NCBI GenBank assembly: GCA_038380435.1 | Contig: JAWZYU010000028.1 | Location: 26,830,201-26,894,200, forward strand | DNA: 64,000 nucleotides | From: Ryuthela nishihirai | Lineage: Eukaryota; Arthropoda; Arachnida; Araneae; Heptathelidae | Reading direction: 5' to 3' | Shown here: one piece after another, positions 51,607-63,476 of the stretch | How the letters are laid out: every line of letters starts with the position of its first letter | Position numbering within the stretch: position 1 is the first letter of the stretch | Notes under the pieces: generated by a model | The model's database searches: none | Seen by the model: only the letters and a program-made list of their open reading frames with translations | Told to the model about the DNA's origin: nothing | Program-made: the position numbers and the translations under genes

Positions 51607-54600
51607 TCCCTCAAGCAGCTGCTTGCCACAGAGGTCTGACAGGAGACTGTTAGTTTATACGCAATAAGTGGGAGATCTGTGAGTTTGGCGAGAACTCAGC
51701 AGAAAATCAACTACAAACACACAGGTCCCTTTGGCTAGCAGCCAAGCACGCTAACCACTCGGACAAGGAATTAATAAAAAAATAAAAATAAATACTCCCT
51801 CAAGCAGCTGCTTGCCACAGAGGTCTGACAGGAGACTGTTAGTTTATACGCAATAAGTGGGAGATCTGTGAGTCTGGCGAGACCTCAGCAGAAAATAAAC
51901 TCAAACACACAGGTCCCTTTGGCTAGCAGCCAAGCACGCTAACCACTCGGACAAGGAATTAATAAAAAAATAAAAATAAATACTCCCTCAAGCAGCTGCT
52001 TGCCACAGAGGTCTGACAGGAGACTGTTAGTTTATACGCAATAAGTGGGAGATCTGTGAGTCTGGCGAGACCTCAGCAGAAAATCAACTACAAACACACA
52101 GATCCCTTTGGCTAGCAGCCATGCACGATAACCACTCGGACAAGGAATTAATAAAAAAATAAAAATAAATACTCCCTCAAGCAGCTGCTTGCCACAGAGG
52201 TCTGACAGGAGACTGTTAGTTTATACGCAATAAGTGGGAGATCTGTGAGTCTGGCGAGACCTCAGCAGAAAGTCAACTACAAACACACAGGTCCCTTTGG
52301 CTAGCAGCCAGGCACGATAACCACTCGGACAAGGAATTAATAAAAAAGTAAAAATAAATACTCCCTCAAGCAGCTGCTTGCCACAGAGGTCTGACAGGAG
52401 ACTGTTAGTTTATACGCAATAAGTGGGAGATCTGTGAGTCTGGCGACACCTCAGCAGAAAATCAACTACAAACACACAGGTCCCTTTGGCTAGCAGCCAG
52501 GCACGATAACCACTCGGACAAGGAATTAATAAAAAAATAAAAATAAATACTCCCTCAAGCAGCTGCTTGCCACAGAGGTCTGACAGGAGACTGTTAGTTT
52601 ATACGCAATAAGTGGGAGATCTGTGAGTCTGGCGAGACCTCAGCAGAAAATCAACTACAAACACACAGGTCCCTTTGGCTAGCAGCCAAGCACGCTAACC
52701 ACTCGGACAAGGAATTAATAAAAAAATAAAAATAAATACTCCCTCAAGCAGCTGCTTGCCACAGAGGTCTGACAGGAGACTGTTAGTTTATACGCAATAA
52801 GTGGGAGATCTGTGAGTCTGGCGAGACCTCAGCAGAAAATCAACTACAAACACACAGGTCCCTTTGGCTAGCAGCCAAGCACGATAACCACTCGGACAAG
52901 GAATTAATAAAAAAATAAAAATAAATACTCCCTCAAGCAGCTGCTTGCCACAGAGGTCTGACAGGAGACTGTTAGTTTATACGCAATAAGTGGGAGATCT
53001 GTGAGTCTGGCGAGACCTCAGCAGAAAATCAACTACAAACACACAGATCCCTTTGGCTAGCAGCCAGACACGATAACCACTCGGACAAGGAATTAATAAA
53101 AAAATAAAAATAAATACTCCCTCAAGCAGCTGCTTGCCACAGAGGTCTGACAGGAGACTGTTAGTTTATACGCAATAAGTGGAAGATCTGTGAGTCTGGC
53201 GAGACCTCAGCAGAAAATCAACTACAAACACACAGTTCCCTTTGGCTAGCAGCCAAGCACGCTAACCACTCGGACAAGGAATTAATAAAAAAATAAAAAT
53301 AAATACTCCCTCAAGCAGCTGCATGCCACAGAGGTCTGACAGGAGACTGTTAGTTTATACGCAATAAGTGGAAGATCTGTGAGTCTGGCGAGACCTCAGC
53401 AGAAAATCAACTACAAACACACAGATCCCTTTGGCTAGCAGCCAGGCACGATAACCACTCGGACAAGGAATTAATAAAAAAATAAAAATAAATACTCCCT
53501 CAAGCAGCTGCTTGCCACAGAGGTCTGACAGGAGACTGTTAGTTTATACGCAATAAGTGGGAGATCTGTGAGTCTGGCGAGACCTCAGCAGAAAGTCAAC
53601 TACAAACACACAGGTCCCTTTGGCTAGCAGCCAGGCACGATAACCACTCGGACAAGGAATTAATAAAAAAGTAAAAATAAATACTCCCTCAAGCAGCTGC
53701 TTACCACAGAGGTCTGACAGGAGACTGTTAGTTTATACGCAATAAGTGGGAGATCTGTGAGTCTGGCGACACCTCAGCAGAAAATCAACTACAAACACAC
53801 AGGTCCCTTTGGCTAGCAGCCAGGCACGATAACCACTCGGACAAGGAATTAATAAAAAAATAAAAATAAATACTCCCTCAAGCAGCTGCATGCCACAGAG
53901 GTCTGACAGGAGACTGTTAGTTTATACGCAATAAGTGGAAGATCTGTGAGTCTGGCGAGACCTCAGCAGAAAATCAACTACAAACACACAGATCCCTTTG
54001 GCTAGCAGCCAGACACGATAACCACTCGGACAAGGAATTAATAAAAAAATAAAAATAAATACTCCCTCAAGCAGCTGCTTGCCACAGAGGTCTGACAGGA
54101 GACTGTTAGTTTATACGCAATAAGTGGGAGATCTGTGAGTCTGGCGAGACCTCAGCAGAAAATCAACTACAAACACACAGGTCCCTTTGGCTAGCAGCCA
54201 GGCACGATAACCACTCGGACAAGGAATTAATAAAAAAATAAAAATAAATACTCCCTCAAGCAGCTGCTTGCCACAGAGGTCTGACAGGAGACTGTTAGTT
54301 TATACGCAATAAGTGGGAGATCTGTGAGTCTGGCGACACCTCAGCAGAAAATCAACTACAAACACACAGGTCCCTTTGGCTAGCAGCCAGGCACGATAAC
54401 CACTCGGACAAGGAATTAATAAAAAAATAAAAATAAATACTCCCTCAAGCAGCTGCTTGCCACAGAGGTCTGACAGGAGACTGTTAGTTTATACGCAATA
54501 AGTGGGAGATCTGTGAGTCTGGCGAGACCTCAGCAGAAAATCAACTACAAACACACAGGTCCGTTTGGCTAGCAGCCAAGCACGCTAACCACTCGGACAA

Positions 54601-54716
54601 GGAATTAATAAAAAAATAAAAATAAATACCCCCTCAAGCAGCTGCTTGCCACAGAGGTCTGACTGGAGCCTGTAAGTTTATATGCCACAATAGAAGGTCT
54701 GAGAGGATGGTGGGGA
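51607..54716 (-). repeat. ~189-bp satellite derived from SINE-2
   Basis: Sixteen near-identical units plus a divergent last SINE-2-like unit; CTCAAGCAGCTGCTTGCCAC recurs about every 189 bp from 51612 to 54636. Each unit is a SINE-2 copy with the B-box region collapsed and the linker GGAATTAATAAAAAAATAAA. The final unit (from 54636) reverts to the interspersed form (TCTGACTGGAGCCTG). Confidence 0.9.
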
Positions 54717-54996
54717 ATTACTAAAGCTAATATTGATAAAGAAATCATTTAATGAGTGGTTCGAAAATTTAAAAAATTTGCCCTTGAGTTGCAGAAATTT
54801 ATTCGTAAATGTTTATAGAAAAATAATAATTTTGATACTATCCTTTATTTTGTCATTTAATTTAAAGTGCGAAAGAAAAAGTGAACTCTATACACTTTAA
54901 GGTAAGAAGAATGGATAACGCTTTTTTGCCGGTTAGATTTATTTACGCAAGTACTGCAATGTGCTATTTACATGGAGCCGAGCCCTTTCGACTCTA

Positions 54997-55210
54997 CAGT
55001 CGCTCAAAAGATTATCCGAACGCTATGGTTGATTTCAAAATTGAAAAAAAAATCTGGTAACGATTTTTTTTAGAAATTAATGATCTGGGAACCTTCGTGT
55101 CATGTGACACGAAGGTTGCCACATCACTAATTTCTAAAAAAATCGTTACCAGATATTTTTTCTGAATTTTGTAATCGACCATAGCGTTCGGATACTTTTT
55201 TGAGCGACTG
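54997..55210. mobile_element. Short palindromic Tc1-type MITE
   Basis: 214 bp, TA-flanked, inserted just inside the left end of the Penelope-like element and therefore younger than it. Confidence 0.85.
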
Positions 55211-55219
55211 TACCTTATT

Positions 55220-56530
55220 AACACTCCAGTCGACCAAGCAAAAACAATTCTGATCCAAACACTGATTAACTCTGGGAATCTTAATCAAGTCCAAACTAAC
55301 GAATTTTCCAAATTGCTGAACTTTTTCATTGATAATAATCATTTTTAATCATGCCGAGTGGTTAACGCGCTTGGCTACTGGTCTAAGGGATCTGGGTAAG
55401 ACTTGGACGTTTGTGTTGTTTTTCTGCTGTGATCCATCCTCATAGACCTTCTACTATGGCATATAAACTGACAGGCTCCTGTCAGACCATTGTGGCAAGC
55501 AGCTGCTTGAGGGAGTATATATTTATTTATTTATACTTCAACCCTTTATAAGTAGCTCACTGGATGTCCCATGGGATCTCCTCTTTCAGGTCTGCTCGCA
55601 GACGTTGTCCGGCGTAACCTCGAAAAGCACGTGATCGAATTGCAGCGAGCGTGCAAACCTCTCTTTTGGGCCAGATTTGCAGAATATGTCTTTCTCATTT
55701 GGGAATACTCAGAGCTGGAACCCACCAAATTCTTCGAAGAGCTCAAATCATTTCGAAGAGCTCAATCAACCTACGATTCCATTCACACAAGAGAGTGAGG
55801 TAGACAGAACCCTCCCAATTCTGGACCTTAATATTAGGCGAACCAACCAAGGCACTCTAACCACCAACGTTTTCCGAAAACCTGGTTTTTTCCCCCACCC
55901 TTATTTCCTTCGATGCTTTTTCTCCCACACAGTTTAAAAGTGCCTTTTTCTACTTTACATTTTATCACGTTTTGCGCGCCTGTGATTCCCCAACAACCAT
56001 TCTGCAAAACGAAATCAGCTTTATCTTTCCACAGGGAGCAATGCTGGTTATACTAATCCTTTATCAACAGAATTCTTCACAAAGCTAAGCACAATCCCCT
56101 ACCCCTCCAACCACAGCATATTTTCACCCCCTCCATTACTTTCTCCAATATTTCATCCCTTGTTATAACAACCTCCTAGAACCATTTATCCTAAAAGTTC
56201 CTTTCTAAACATCACCGAACCTATTTAAAATTCTTAAGCATGACAGAGATCCCATTAGCCAAGCTGACAAAGGCGGAATCGACTTCATTACCCTAACCCC
56301 CATTTCGTCCACCGATACCCCCTCTTTCTATATGGGCTGCATTACAGGCACCCTAAAACAAAAAACAGACGAGCATAACCGGGACATTAGAAAAAAAATT
56401 CCACGAACCGCCCTTGCTAAAATCGTCCTTTATGGCAAGATAGTCCTGCAGTTCCGCTGTTCGATGCTTCCGAGACAGATGCGACACATCTGTCTCGGAA
56501 GGCGAAAATTTCGAGGGTTTCATGGAAAGC
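55220..56530 (+). pseudogene. Penelope-type RT/GIY-YIG pseudogene
   Basis: Pieces in order: TPVDQAKTILIQTLINSGNL...LLNFFIDNNHF (55220-55345), then after the SINE-2, GCPMGSPLSGLLADVV (near 55570, with Gln to stop just before), FAEYVFLIWEYSE where an active RT has a catalytic Asp pair (here EY), then LPILDLNIRRTNQGTLTTNVFRKP (near 55815). About 400 bp on comes YMGCITGTLKQKTDEHNRDI (near 56335), the GIY-YIG endonuclease edge. The loss of the RT aspartates, stops and frame changes show it is inactive. RT plus GIY-YIG in this order is diagnostic of endonuclease-positive Penelope-like elements. Confidence 0.8.
55353..55530 (+). mobile_element. SINE-2 copy inserted in the RT relic
   Basis: Head GCCGAGTGGTTAACGCGC to tail CAGCTGCTTGAGGGAG and TATTTATTTATTT. 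It splits the RT just before its GCPMGSP motif. Confidence 0.85.
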
Positions 56531-57095
56531 AACTTGAGTTTTGAAGTTGGGGGAGAAGACAGTGAATGCGGAGTCGAACTGGGGGATTTTCTTGACACAC
56601 CCTTTCCTCCCTGCAGCTTGGCGCATCTTGCTACGTGACTTCCCGCCCCCACCACCTCCCACCACTGGCCAACCGGCCGCGCCCCTTGTCCCCGCTACAC
56701 AAGACAAATTCGACACTTCAACTGCCAAAACATTGTTCCTATGAAGTTAGTGATCATCACGTGGGAAAACGGCTCATTGCTCTTCACCCTCGCTACTGAG
56801 AAGGGATTACTTCTAAGTGATACCGGCAATGCAACGAACTGCTGCTACCTAGTGACTTTTACTCCACTATCAAGCTGAAATTTCCTTCTGATGCAGGACT
56901 CTCGTCAGCGAAAATGTCTGCAAAAAAAAGTTATTATTTTTGCTTAACATAACCTGTCACCCATAATCCGCCTCTACAAGAAACTAAAAGCCGCCCTGAT
57001 CATGACTGCCGAGTAGAGTCGAAAGCGCTCGGCTCCATGTAAATAGCACATTGCAGTACTTGTGTGAATAAATCTAACCTGCAAAAAAAGCGTTA

Positions 57096-57840
57096 TCCTT
57101 TCTTATCAGATAATAATGAAGCCGTGAAATCGTTCATCGATTTACCACTCTATTCGATATACACTTTTGTTGTTTCGAATATCTCCCAGGAATTAAATCA
57201 AAGTGAGAATAAATTGATGTGGACAAGTAATAGAAGGATTCCTAAGATAAAGAAAAAAACTGGAAAAAAAAAGAATTTATTTTTCCTTCCTTGGAAAAAT
57301 AAAATTCGTTCTGGAAAAATAAAATTCGTTCGCCTTTAATTTCATGGTAAACCAACAAAAGCAGAGAGAAGGAAAAGGAAAAGAGAAATAAATTTTCGCC
57401 TAAAGCTCTTTTTCCTTCAAAAGAAAAATATTTTTTTACCTTTGTTTAAAGAAATCTCGAGGTTTTATTTTATTTTTTGTTGTCCGCATCGAAATGAATT
57501 TCGCTCCTCTTCCTTCGAGATATTTCCCTCCGTTCTAGCAGTTATAAAAAAAGAGACGGATTTATCGATCTTATAAGCAATTTCCTTGGAACCGAATTTT
57601 AACAAATACTGCGTGCTTTTAAAGAATGTTTATTTTTTGTGCGTATGAAAGAGAAGCAATTAACTTTTCTGCATACTTTGGCATCGAAAATTCTAATTGT
57701 GAAGTATTCTACGTTTTGTTCATTTTCGGTTGGGACGTGTAAGAGGATTATTTTAAAAAATACAATTTGGTACAAAAGTCGCTTGATAATTCCGAATTAA
57801 CTTAGGTGTTCGAAAATGATGACCTTCTGAATAGCGATGT
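57096..57840. other. AT-rich spacer
   Basis: Duplication GGAAAAATAAAATTCGTTC near 57295-57330. No gene recognised. Confidence 0.4.
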
Positions 57841-57852
57841 GGAAGTGAAGAG

Positions 57853-58242
57853 TGTTGGGTTGGGTTGTTTTACCTCTGAGCGGCCCTTTTTTGCACACCA
57901 TGGGCTAAATGGCCAGGTCACATGGACCACGAAGGCTCAGAGAAGGTTGGGGGAGGGGACCCACTGGAACAGCTGTTGGGAGACAGATGGTAGCCTCCCG
58001 TCAAGGCCATCCAGCGTGTTCTTTAACGTGCACAGGGATGGCTCTCCCGCACACGGGGCCATGGCTTAACGTCCCATCCGACGGACGACGGCCTTTCCAA
58101 GCCCATCGGTGCCCCCTACTGACCGTGGGCAGGGCGGGGAATTTTGCGGAGATAAATCTCAACGCTGACCCAGCTGGGACTCGAACCTGGGAACTACAGA
58201 TTACGAGCCTGGCGCGCTACCTACTGAGCCACCCCCGCCCCC
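57853..58242 (-). mobile_element. Thr-tRNA-derived SINE, full length
   Basis: Bounded by GGAAGTGAAGAG / GGAAGGGAAGAG (57841-57852 and 58243-58254). The open frames through it belong to the SINE. Confidence 0.9.
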
Positions 58243-58254
58243 GGAAGGGAAGAG

Positions 58255-58930
58255 GGAGGGTCATAAGTACGGGAAGAGGGAAGTATGTAGGAGAAGAGAG
58301 GTGCATGTAGGGAAGAGAGGGATTATGTAGGAGAAGATAAACAAAAGAGAATGAGGGCGTGTTTGGAGTAAGAGGGGCATATTTGGGGTAAGAGGTGCAT
58401 ATATTGCTCTGAGGATAGTAGAGGGGCTTATGTAAGGAAAAAGGGGACTATGCAGAGGAAGAAGGGCACATATAGGAGAAGAGGGGCATATGTAATAATA
58501 ATGAATATACAAAACTAAATAAATATGCAATAATAAGGAATACAGAAACGTGAAAAAAATTTAATTAGGAATGCAAATAATGCGATTTTGTAGTACAAGT
58601 ATTGAATATGTAGGGGTAGAAGAGGGAATTTGGGGTAAGAAGAGCGCATGTTGGAAAGAGGAGCGTATGCAAGGAAAGAAAGAAGTATCTAGGGAAAGAG
58701 GGGAGTATGTAGGGAAAGGGGTGTGTATACGGAAAGAGATACCTATATAGGGAACGAGAGGTGTATGTAGGGAAAGAGGGTCGTATGTGGGAGAAGAGGA
58801 ACATGAATAGGGGAGGAGGGGCCCTATATAGGCGAAGAGTGGTTCGTGTAGAGGAAGACAGGCGTGTTTAGGGAAAAGAGTAACGTATGTAAGGGAAGAG
58901 GGAGCATAAGAAGGGGAAGAGAAATATAAG
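58255..58930. repeat. Purine-rich degenerate tandem repeat
   Basis: Units of about 20-25 bp around GAGGGGCATATGTAGGGAA, interrupted near 58490-58600 by AT-rich repeats like those at 50990-51450. Confidence 0.7.
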
Positions 58931-58969
58931 CCGCGACGGCTTACTTTTAATATCTCGACGCTGGCTAAA

Positions 58970-59145
58970 CGGTATCGTTTTAGCTCAGTGTAATACTGCA
59001 GCTGCTAGAGTCTGGGTTCGAGTTCCGGGATGGCATGATTGTGTTATCGTGTATGTGTTTGTATGTTGTATGAGAAACCAGGACAAGCCTGATAGAGCTT
59101 TTAGCTCATCTCTGTCCTTTTCCTAAGAAGTTGATTATTAATAGG
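58970..59145 (+). mobile_element. Third tRNA-related SINE
   Basis: A-box-like TTAGCTCAGTG, B-box GGTTCGAGTTCC, then a body ending CTCATCTCTGTCCTTTTCC. Neither body matches SINE-1 or SINE-2. Confidence 0.5.
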
Positions 59146-59179
59146 GACAATGTAGAAGAATTACTGAATGGTGATGGAA

Positions 59180-59295
59180 ACAGAAGGCCTACAAGAATTT
59201 TGTAGTGAATACCATCACTACAAAAACAGAAGGCCTACAAGAATTTTGTAGTGAATACCATCACTACAAAAACAGAAGGCCTACAAGAATTGATT
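59180..59295. repeat. 46-bp tandem repeat, about 2.5 copies
   Basis: Unit AACAGAAGGCCTACAAGAAT followed by TTTGTAGTGAATACCATCAC; each unit is itself hairpin-forming (TTTGTAGTGA / TCACTACAAA). Confidence 0.85.
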
Positions 59296-59725
59296 TTTTG
59301 AGTTCAGGCGAACACAAAAAAAAATCAAATGCGTGAAAATTTTGTAAGTAATTAGATTTTTTTCCCTAAATTTAAATGCAAACTATTAAGTTTCAAATAA
59401 TAGCGTAATAAAATAACATAAATTATTTTGAATAACATAATTAATGTGTATTCTAATTAAAGTTTATTTATTAAAAATTTCAAATGTTTCCTACTTATTT
59501 ATTAAAAGTTCGCAATTCATTTATTAAAATATTTTTGAATATTTTTGAAATTAATTGCTAACTTTTGAAAAGAAATAGGTAAAAATCAGTTTGAATTTCA
59601 ATAAACTAATTTTAATTAGAATACACATAAATTCAAGCTTCAGTTTTCGTATTAGTGTTCGGGCCCGGTCCTATCTGGTGCTCTAAGCATAGTCACTAAG
59701 CCTCACTCCCCTGGATTAAGATCTA
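59296..59725. other. AT-rich spacer
   Basis: Contains an imperfect inverted repeat around TTTATTAAAA. No gene seen. Confidence 0.35.
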
Positions 59726-59946
59726 CAGTCGCTCAAAAAAGTATCCGAACACTATGGTTGATTACAGAATTCAGAAAAAATATCTGGCAACGATTTTTTT
59801 TTTTGGAAATTAGTGATCTGGCAACCTTCGTGTCACGTGACACGAAGGTTGCCAGATCACTAATTTCCAAAAAAAAATCGTTGCCAGATATTTTTTTCTG
59901 AATTCTGTAATCAACCATAGTGTTCGGATACTTTTTTGAGCGACTG
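59726..59946. mobile_element. Short palindromic Tc1-type MITE
   Basis: 221 bp, TA-flanked, with almost perfect arms; the least diverged short copy. Confidence 0.9.
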
Positions 59947-60349
59947 TACATGAGAGAGGGGTTGGTTGAATCTGCAGTTCTGCAGTTCCGAGTCCCAATT
60001 GTGCCAGCGTTAACATATATCTCTGTTAACCCCTACTTCGATGATGAAAGGGAGTGCGAAGAGTACACAAGGGACTAAGCTCAGAGCCATCAGGTAACAC
60101 AGAGCAAGAACACTACCAGAAGAAACTTATAAAATATGGGTATTATAATTATAGTTCATTTATCAAAATTCAAACTGTATTCTATCTATTTTTGAAAAGT
60201 CAGCAATTAATTTAAAAAATATTCAATAACATTTTAAGAATTTCGTAAAAAAAAAGTTATATTATTTTATTACACTATTATTTTAAACTAAATGGCTTTA
60301 ATTTTTAAAAAACAAATAAGTTACAAATATTAGCATTTAATTTCCACTG
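59947..60349. other. Unassigned spacer with SINE-like start
   Basis: 59960-60030 (CAGTTCCGAGTCCCAATTGTGCCAGCG) hints at an old SINE head. The rest is AT-rich. Confidence 0.35.
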
Positions 60350-60601
60350 ATTGGTTTGGAAAGTCCGCGTTTATCAGATGGGGACATCAAGCCCGATCTC
60401 CATGTGCAGGAGAGACACACTCTATTCTCGATAAAGAGCACGCTGTAAGGCCTTGACGAGAGACTACCATCTGTCTCCTAACAGCTGTTTGTAGTGTCCC
60501 TTTTCTTTAATCTTCTTTGATACCTTAGGGTCTTTGTGACCTTGCCATTTAGCTGACTATATGTGAAAAAGTGCCATTCAGAGGCAAAACAAGCCAACCC
60601 A
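60350..60601 (+). mobile_element. Thr-tRNA-derived SINE, highly diverged
   Basis: GATGGGGACATCAAGCC, ACCATCTGTCTCCTAACAGC and CATTCAGAGGCAAAACAAGC keep the family order with many changes. The oldest copy seen. Confidence 0.7.
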
Positions 60602-61269
60602 TTCATCTCTCGTGTATTCAGTATGATTATGAAACCCTGTGTTATAGGCTTCACTGCATGAAAACCTCACATGCAGTGAAACAACCATCAAAGGGAAATT
60701 CTAGCAAACGAACGATGTATGCTATAATTTCAGAATCCATTCAAAAGAGCATAAATTTAAAGCTGAAGGGTTTGAACATCGCTCGAAATGAAAATAATTC
60801 AATGTGCTTTGTTTAAATTTTTATTTGTAATGAAAATTCATCGAAATGTGATCACGTCCTCTTCTTTGCAATGCATCTGCCTTTATCCCATTAGTCTGAT
60901 CCTAGTAGCATCCCGGGAAATAAACGTGAAAATATTTGAAGCAAATAATATTTATTCATAAAATACTTTCTCCATTTCTTAAATTGTTGTTCAGCTTCAA
61001 TTTATTTACTGTGTGCTAACAGACTCCAACAACGGTTACTATGGAAACAACACTATGGTTTGCTAGCCCTTTTTATTGAAAGATGAGGAATATTTTAGTA
61101 TAAGGAAAGCTGTTTCTTCAGTATACCAAGTTTAGTGCGGAAAAAATAAGAAATCCGATATGAGGAATGCAAAAGCTTTTTTTGATGGAAAAAATATGTT
61201 TTCTCAAATGTGAAATTTTCATACAAAACAGCATTTTAAATGCATTGGTTTTCATAAATTAGGGAACAA
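60602..61269. other. AT-rich spacer
   Basis: Short hairpin TTCACTGCATG...CATGCAGTGAA near 60651. No gene recognised. Confidence 0.35.
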
Positions 61270-61808
61270 TCCTGTAGTATATCAATGGGAAGTTAACTTC
61301 AAAGCTCTATAACTTCCAAAATAAGCATTTTTCTTTTAAAAAATGTGAATGCAGATAAAGATCTCAATAAAATAAATCAACATCTCGATTTTCAATAATA
61401 TTCGCTCAACATTTAATGAGTTATGGATGCTTAAATATTTAACGATAGAGATGCCAGTCTTAAGAAACTTATACAAAACTGATGAAGAGGGGAAAATCTC
61501 TTTAAACAAATTTCTAAAATACACACTTATTTTATTAAACTATTTGATACAATACTCATTATTAAGTTTCGATTTTTTTCCCTAAGTAACAATGCCAGTC
61601 ACAAAAAGCGACTTCTGAAGTCAATTTTTGTGACTTTCTAATATTCAAATTTCCATAACTCATTAAACACTGAACGAATATTATTGAAAAATCGACATAT
61701 TGATATGTTTAATTGAGATCTTTATCTGCTATCATATTTTTAAAAGCAAAAAATAATTTCTGAAGTTATAATAGATCTTTGGCTTTAGCTTCCCATTATC
61801 ATAAAAAT
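61270..61808. mobile_element. Inverted-repeat element, satellite-free relative of 47205-48975
   Basis: ATCAATGGGAAGTTAAC...AAAGATCTCAATAAA...TCGATTTTCAATAATATTCG faces its complement at 61660-61800. Non-coding. Confidence 0.6.
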
Positions 61809-61879
61809 AGAGTTGTTCCGTAATTTGTGGAAACAGTATACAATTGATAAAGGTATGGGGTTGGAGGTTAAAAAAAAAT

Positions 61880-62103
61880 AAATACCCCCTCAAGCAGCTG
61901 CTTGCCAGAGAAGTCTGATAGGAGCCTGTCAGTTTACATGCCATAGAAGGTTTGTGAAGATGAAGTTTATATGCCATAGAAGGTCTGTGAGGATGACAGG
62001 ACCTCAGGAGAAAAACAGCGCACACAACCATGCCTTACCAGGGGCTCGAACCCAGGTCCCTTAGATCAGTAGCCAGGCGTGCTAACCACTCGGCCATGGG
62101 ACG
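61880..62103 (-). mobile_element. SINE-2, full length
   Basis: From CTCAAGCAGCTGCTTGCC through GGCTCGAACCCAGG to CACTCGGCCATGGGAC, with an internal duplication of the TTTATATGCCATAGAAGG segment. Confidence 0.85.
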
Positions 62104-62203
62104 ACGGTTGGAGGTTGTTAGTCAAAATTTATCACATGACCAGTTCACAAGAATGTTAAGGGTTCAGATGTTTGTAGAACCACTAAACAATGTTAGGTGA
62201 TGG

Positions 62204-62262
62204 AGGCCTCTTGTAAACGTTATCTAGCGCGTTCTTTAGCATGTGCCACGGTCTAATGTCCC
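62204..62262 (-). mobile_element. Short relic of the Thr-tRNA SINE
   Basis: TATCTAGCGCGTTCTTTAGC and flanking bases match the body; too short for ends. Confidence 0.4.
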
Positions 62263-62804
62263 AAAAAATATCAACGCATGGTCAGTGACAAATAGAATAT
62301 AAATGAGCTTCTTCATTTCGATTTGATTGTTTTATATCCGTACACTAATTTCGAGCATTTTAAATTTTAATCATTCCATTAATCTTCACTGAGTGCAGTC
62401 AGTAAAAAGGCGAATGAAAATTATATAAGAAAAACACTGTTGCTATAACCATTGTTTGTTCTTGATGTAACAGATAAAACCAAATAGTTGTTTAATTGTT
62501 CTTTCTTTAGGAATAAAACGTAGAGTGTCATTATTGAAGAGTTGGCTGGTCAATAATAATTTTCACTTCAATTTGAAATTGCATTGACACAAAGATTTCG
62601 CTGTGTTATTCGTTTTCTCTCTTTCCGTTTTTTAGGCCTCATATAATTCTAGACAACTCTTCTGTAATAAAAGGGTTCAATTTCCACGTAAAAGGGTTCT
62701 GTTTCCAAGTAAAATGGACTAAGGAGATAATTTGAGCACCAAATGTTTGCAGCTTATCAGACAAAACTGCTAGAAAGGAAATTAGTTTACGCCAAGTGTT
62801 CCTA
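62263..62804. other. AT-rich spacer
   Basis: Nothing recognised. Confidence 0.35.
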
Positions 62805-63347
62805 AAAGTTCACTATAATGCGGTTGTTGTTTTACCTCTGAGCGGCACTTTTTTGCACACCATGGGCTTAAATGGCCAGGTCACATGGACCCCGAAGGCT
62901 CAGAGAAAGTTGGGGGAGGAGACCCACTGGAACAGCTGTTAGGAGACATATGGTAGCCTCCCGTCAAGGCCTCCAGCGTGTTCTTTAACGTGCATAGGGT
63001 ATGGTTGACCCAGCTGGGACTCGAACTTGGGAACTACAGATTACGAGCCTAGTGCGCTACCGACTGAGCCACCCTTATAATGCGGTAGGTAAACATAATG
63101 TACAGTACGTAAGGCAGCCGTTGGTGACGTTAGAGTGTGAAAAGGATTTTTTCAAGGAATAAGAGAAGCACTTAAGGAAAGTTGGCTTCTTATTTTGACG
63201 GGGATGACTGACATATGAACGGGAGCTTTGAGGACAACTTTCCGTAAGTGCTTCTCTTATCCCTTGCCAAAATATTTTTGGTGTTATAACATCACCAATG
63301 ACTGACATGTGTACAATATGCTTATCCACCGCATTATTGTGAACTGT
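62805..63347. mobile_element. TA-type MITE with nested SINE
   Basis: Terminal repeats around AGTTCACTATAATGCGGT and complement of CACCGCATTATTGTGAACTGT, TA at 62803 and 63348. Inner arms (GAATAAGAGAAGCACTTA / complement) continue the hairpin. The SINE at 62825-63075 is inserted near the left end. Confidence 0.75.
62825..63075 (-). mobile_element. Thr-tRNA-derived SINE with internal deletion
   Basis: Bounded by TATAATGCGGT (62814-62824 and 63076-63086). The body is deleted from GGGTATGG to GACCCAGCTGGG. Confidence 0.9.
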
Positions 63348-63476
63348 TACGAACATCTGAAGTTCACGCAGTGTTGCCAGCTTTATTTTATAGTTTAGCG
63401 CTATCCAGAAATAAATTGGGGCATATTTTTCTGGTATTGAAAATATAATTTTTTTTTAAAAGAATGTCAATGTATA

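Larger units (their letters stand above)
54913..57095 (+). mobile_element. Penelope-like element with inverted ends
   Basis: Left end 54913-54992 and right end 57005-57092 are inverted copies (GTACTGCAATGTGCTATTTACA / complement). Between them are reverse-transcriptase and GIY-YIG relics on the plus strand. It is interrupted by a MITE (54997-55210) and a SINE-2 (55353-55530). Confidence 0.75.

Noticed and set aside
51607..54716. CRISPR-like array
   Set aside because: The whole ~189-bp unit is repeated with no unique spacers, and the genome is eukaryotic.
57060..57085. Shared GTGTGAATAAAT between the Penelope-like end and the palindrome's termini
   Set aside because: The similarity covers only about 12 AT-rich bases and stops abruptly; likely chance.
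57806..58310. Protein-coding genes overlapping SINE copies (also 7033-7215, 29740-30048, 38044-38358, 50386-50709)
   Set aside because: The same peptide (for example THWNSCW, GSLPSRPSSVFFNVHRV) appears at every SINE, so these are frames of the repeat.
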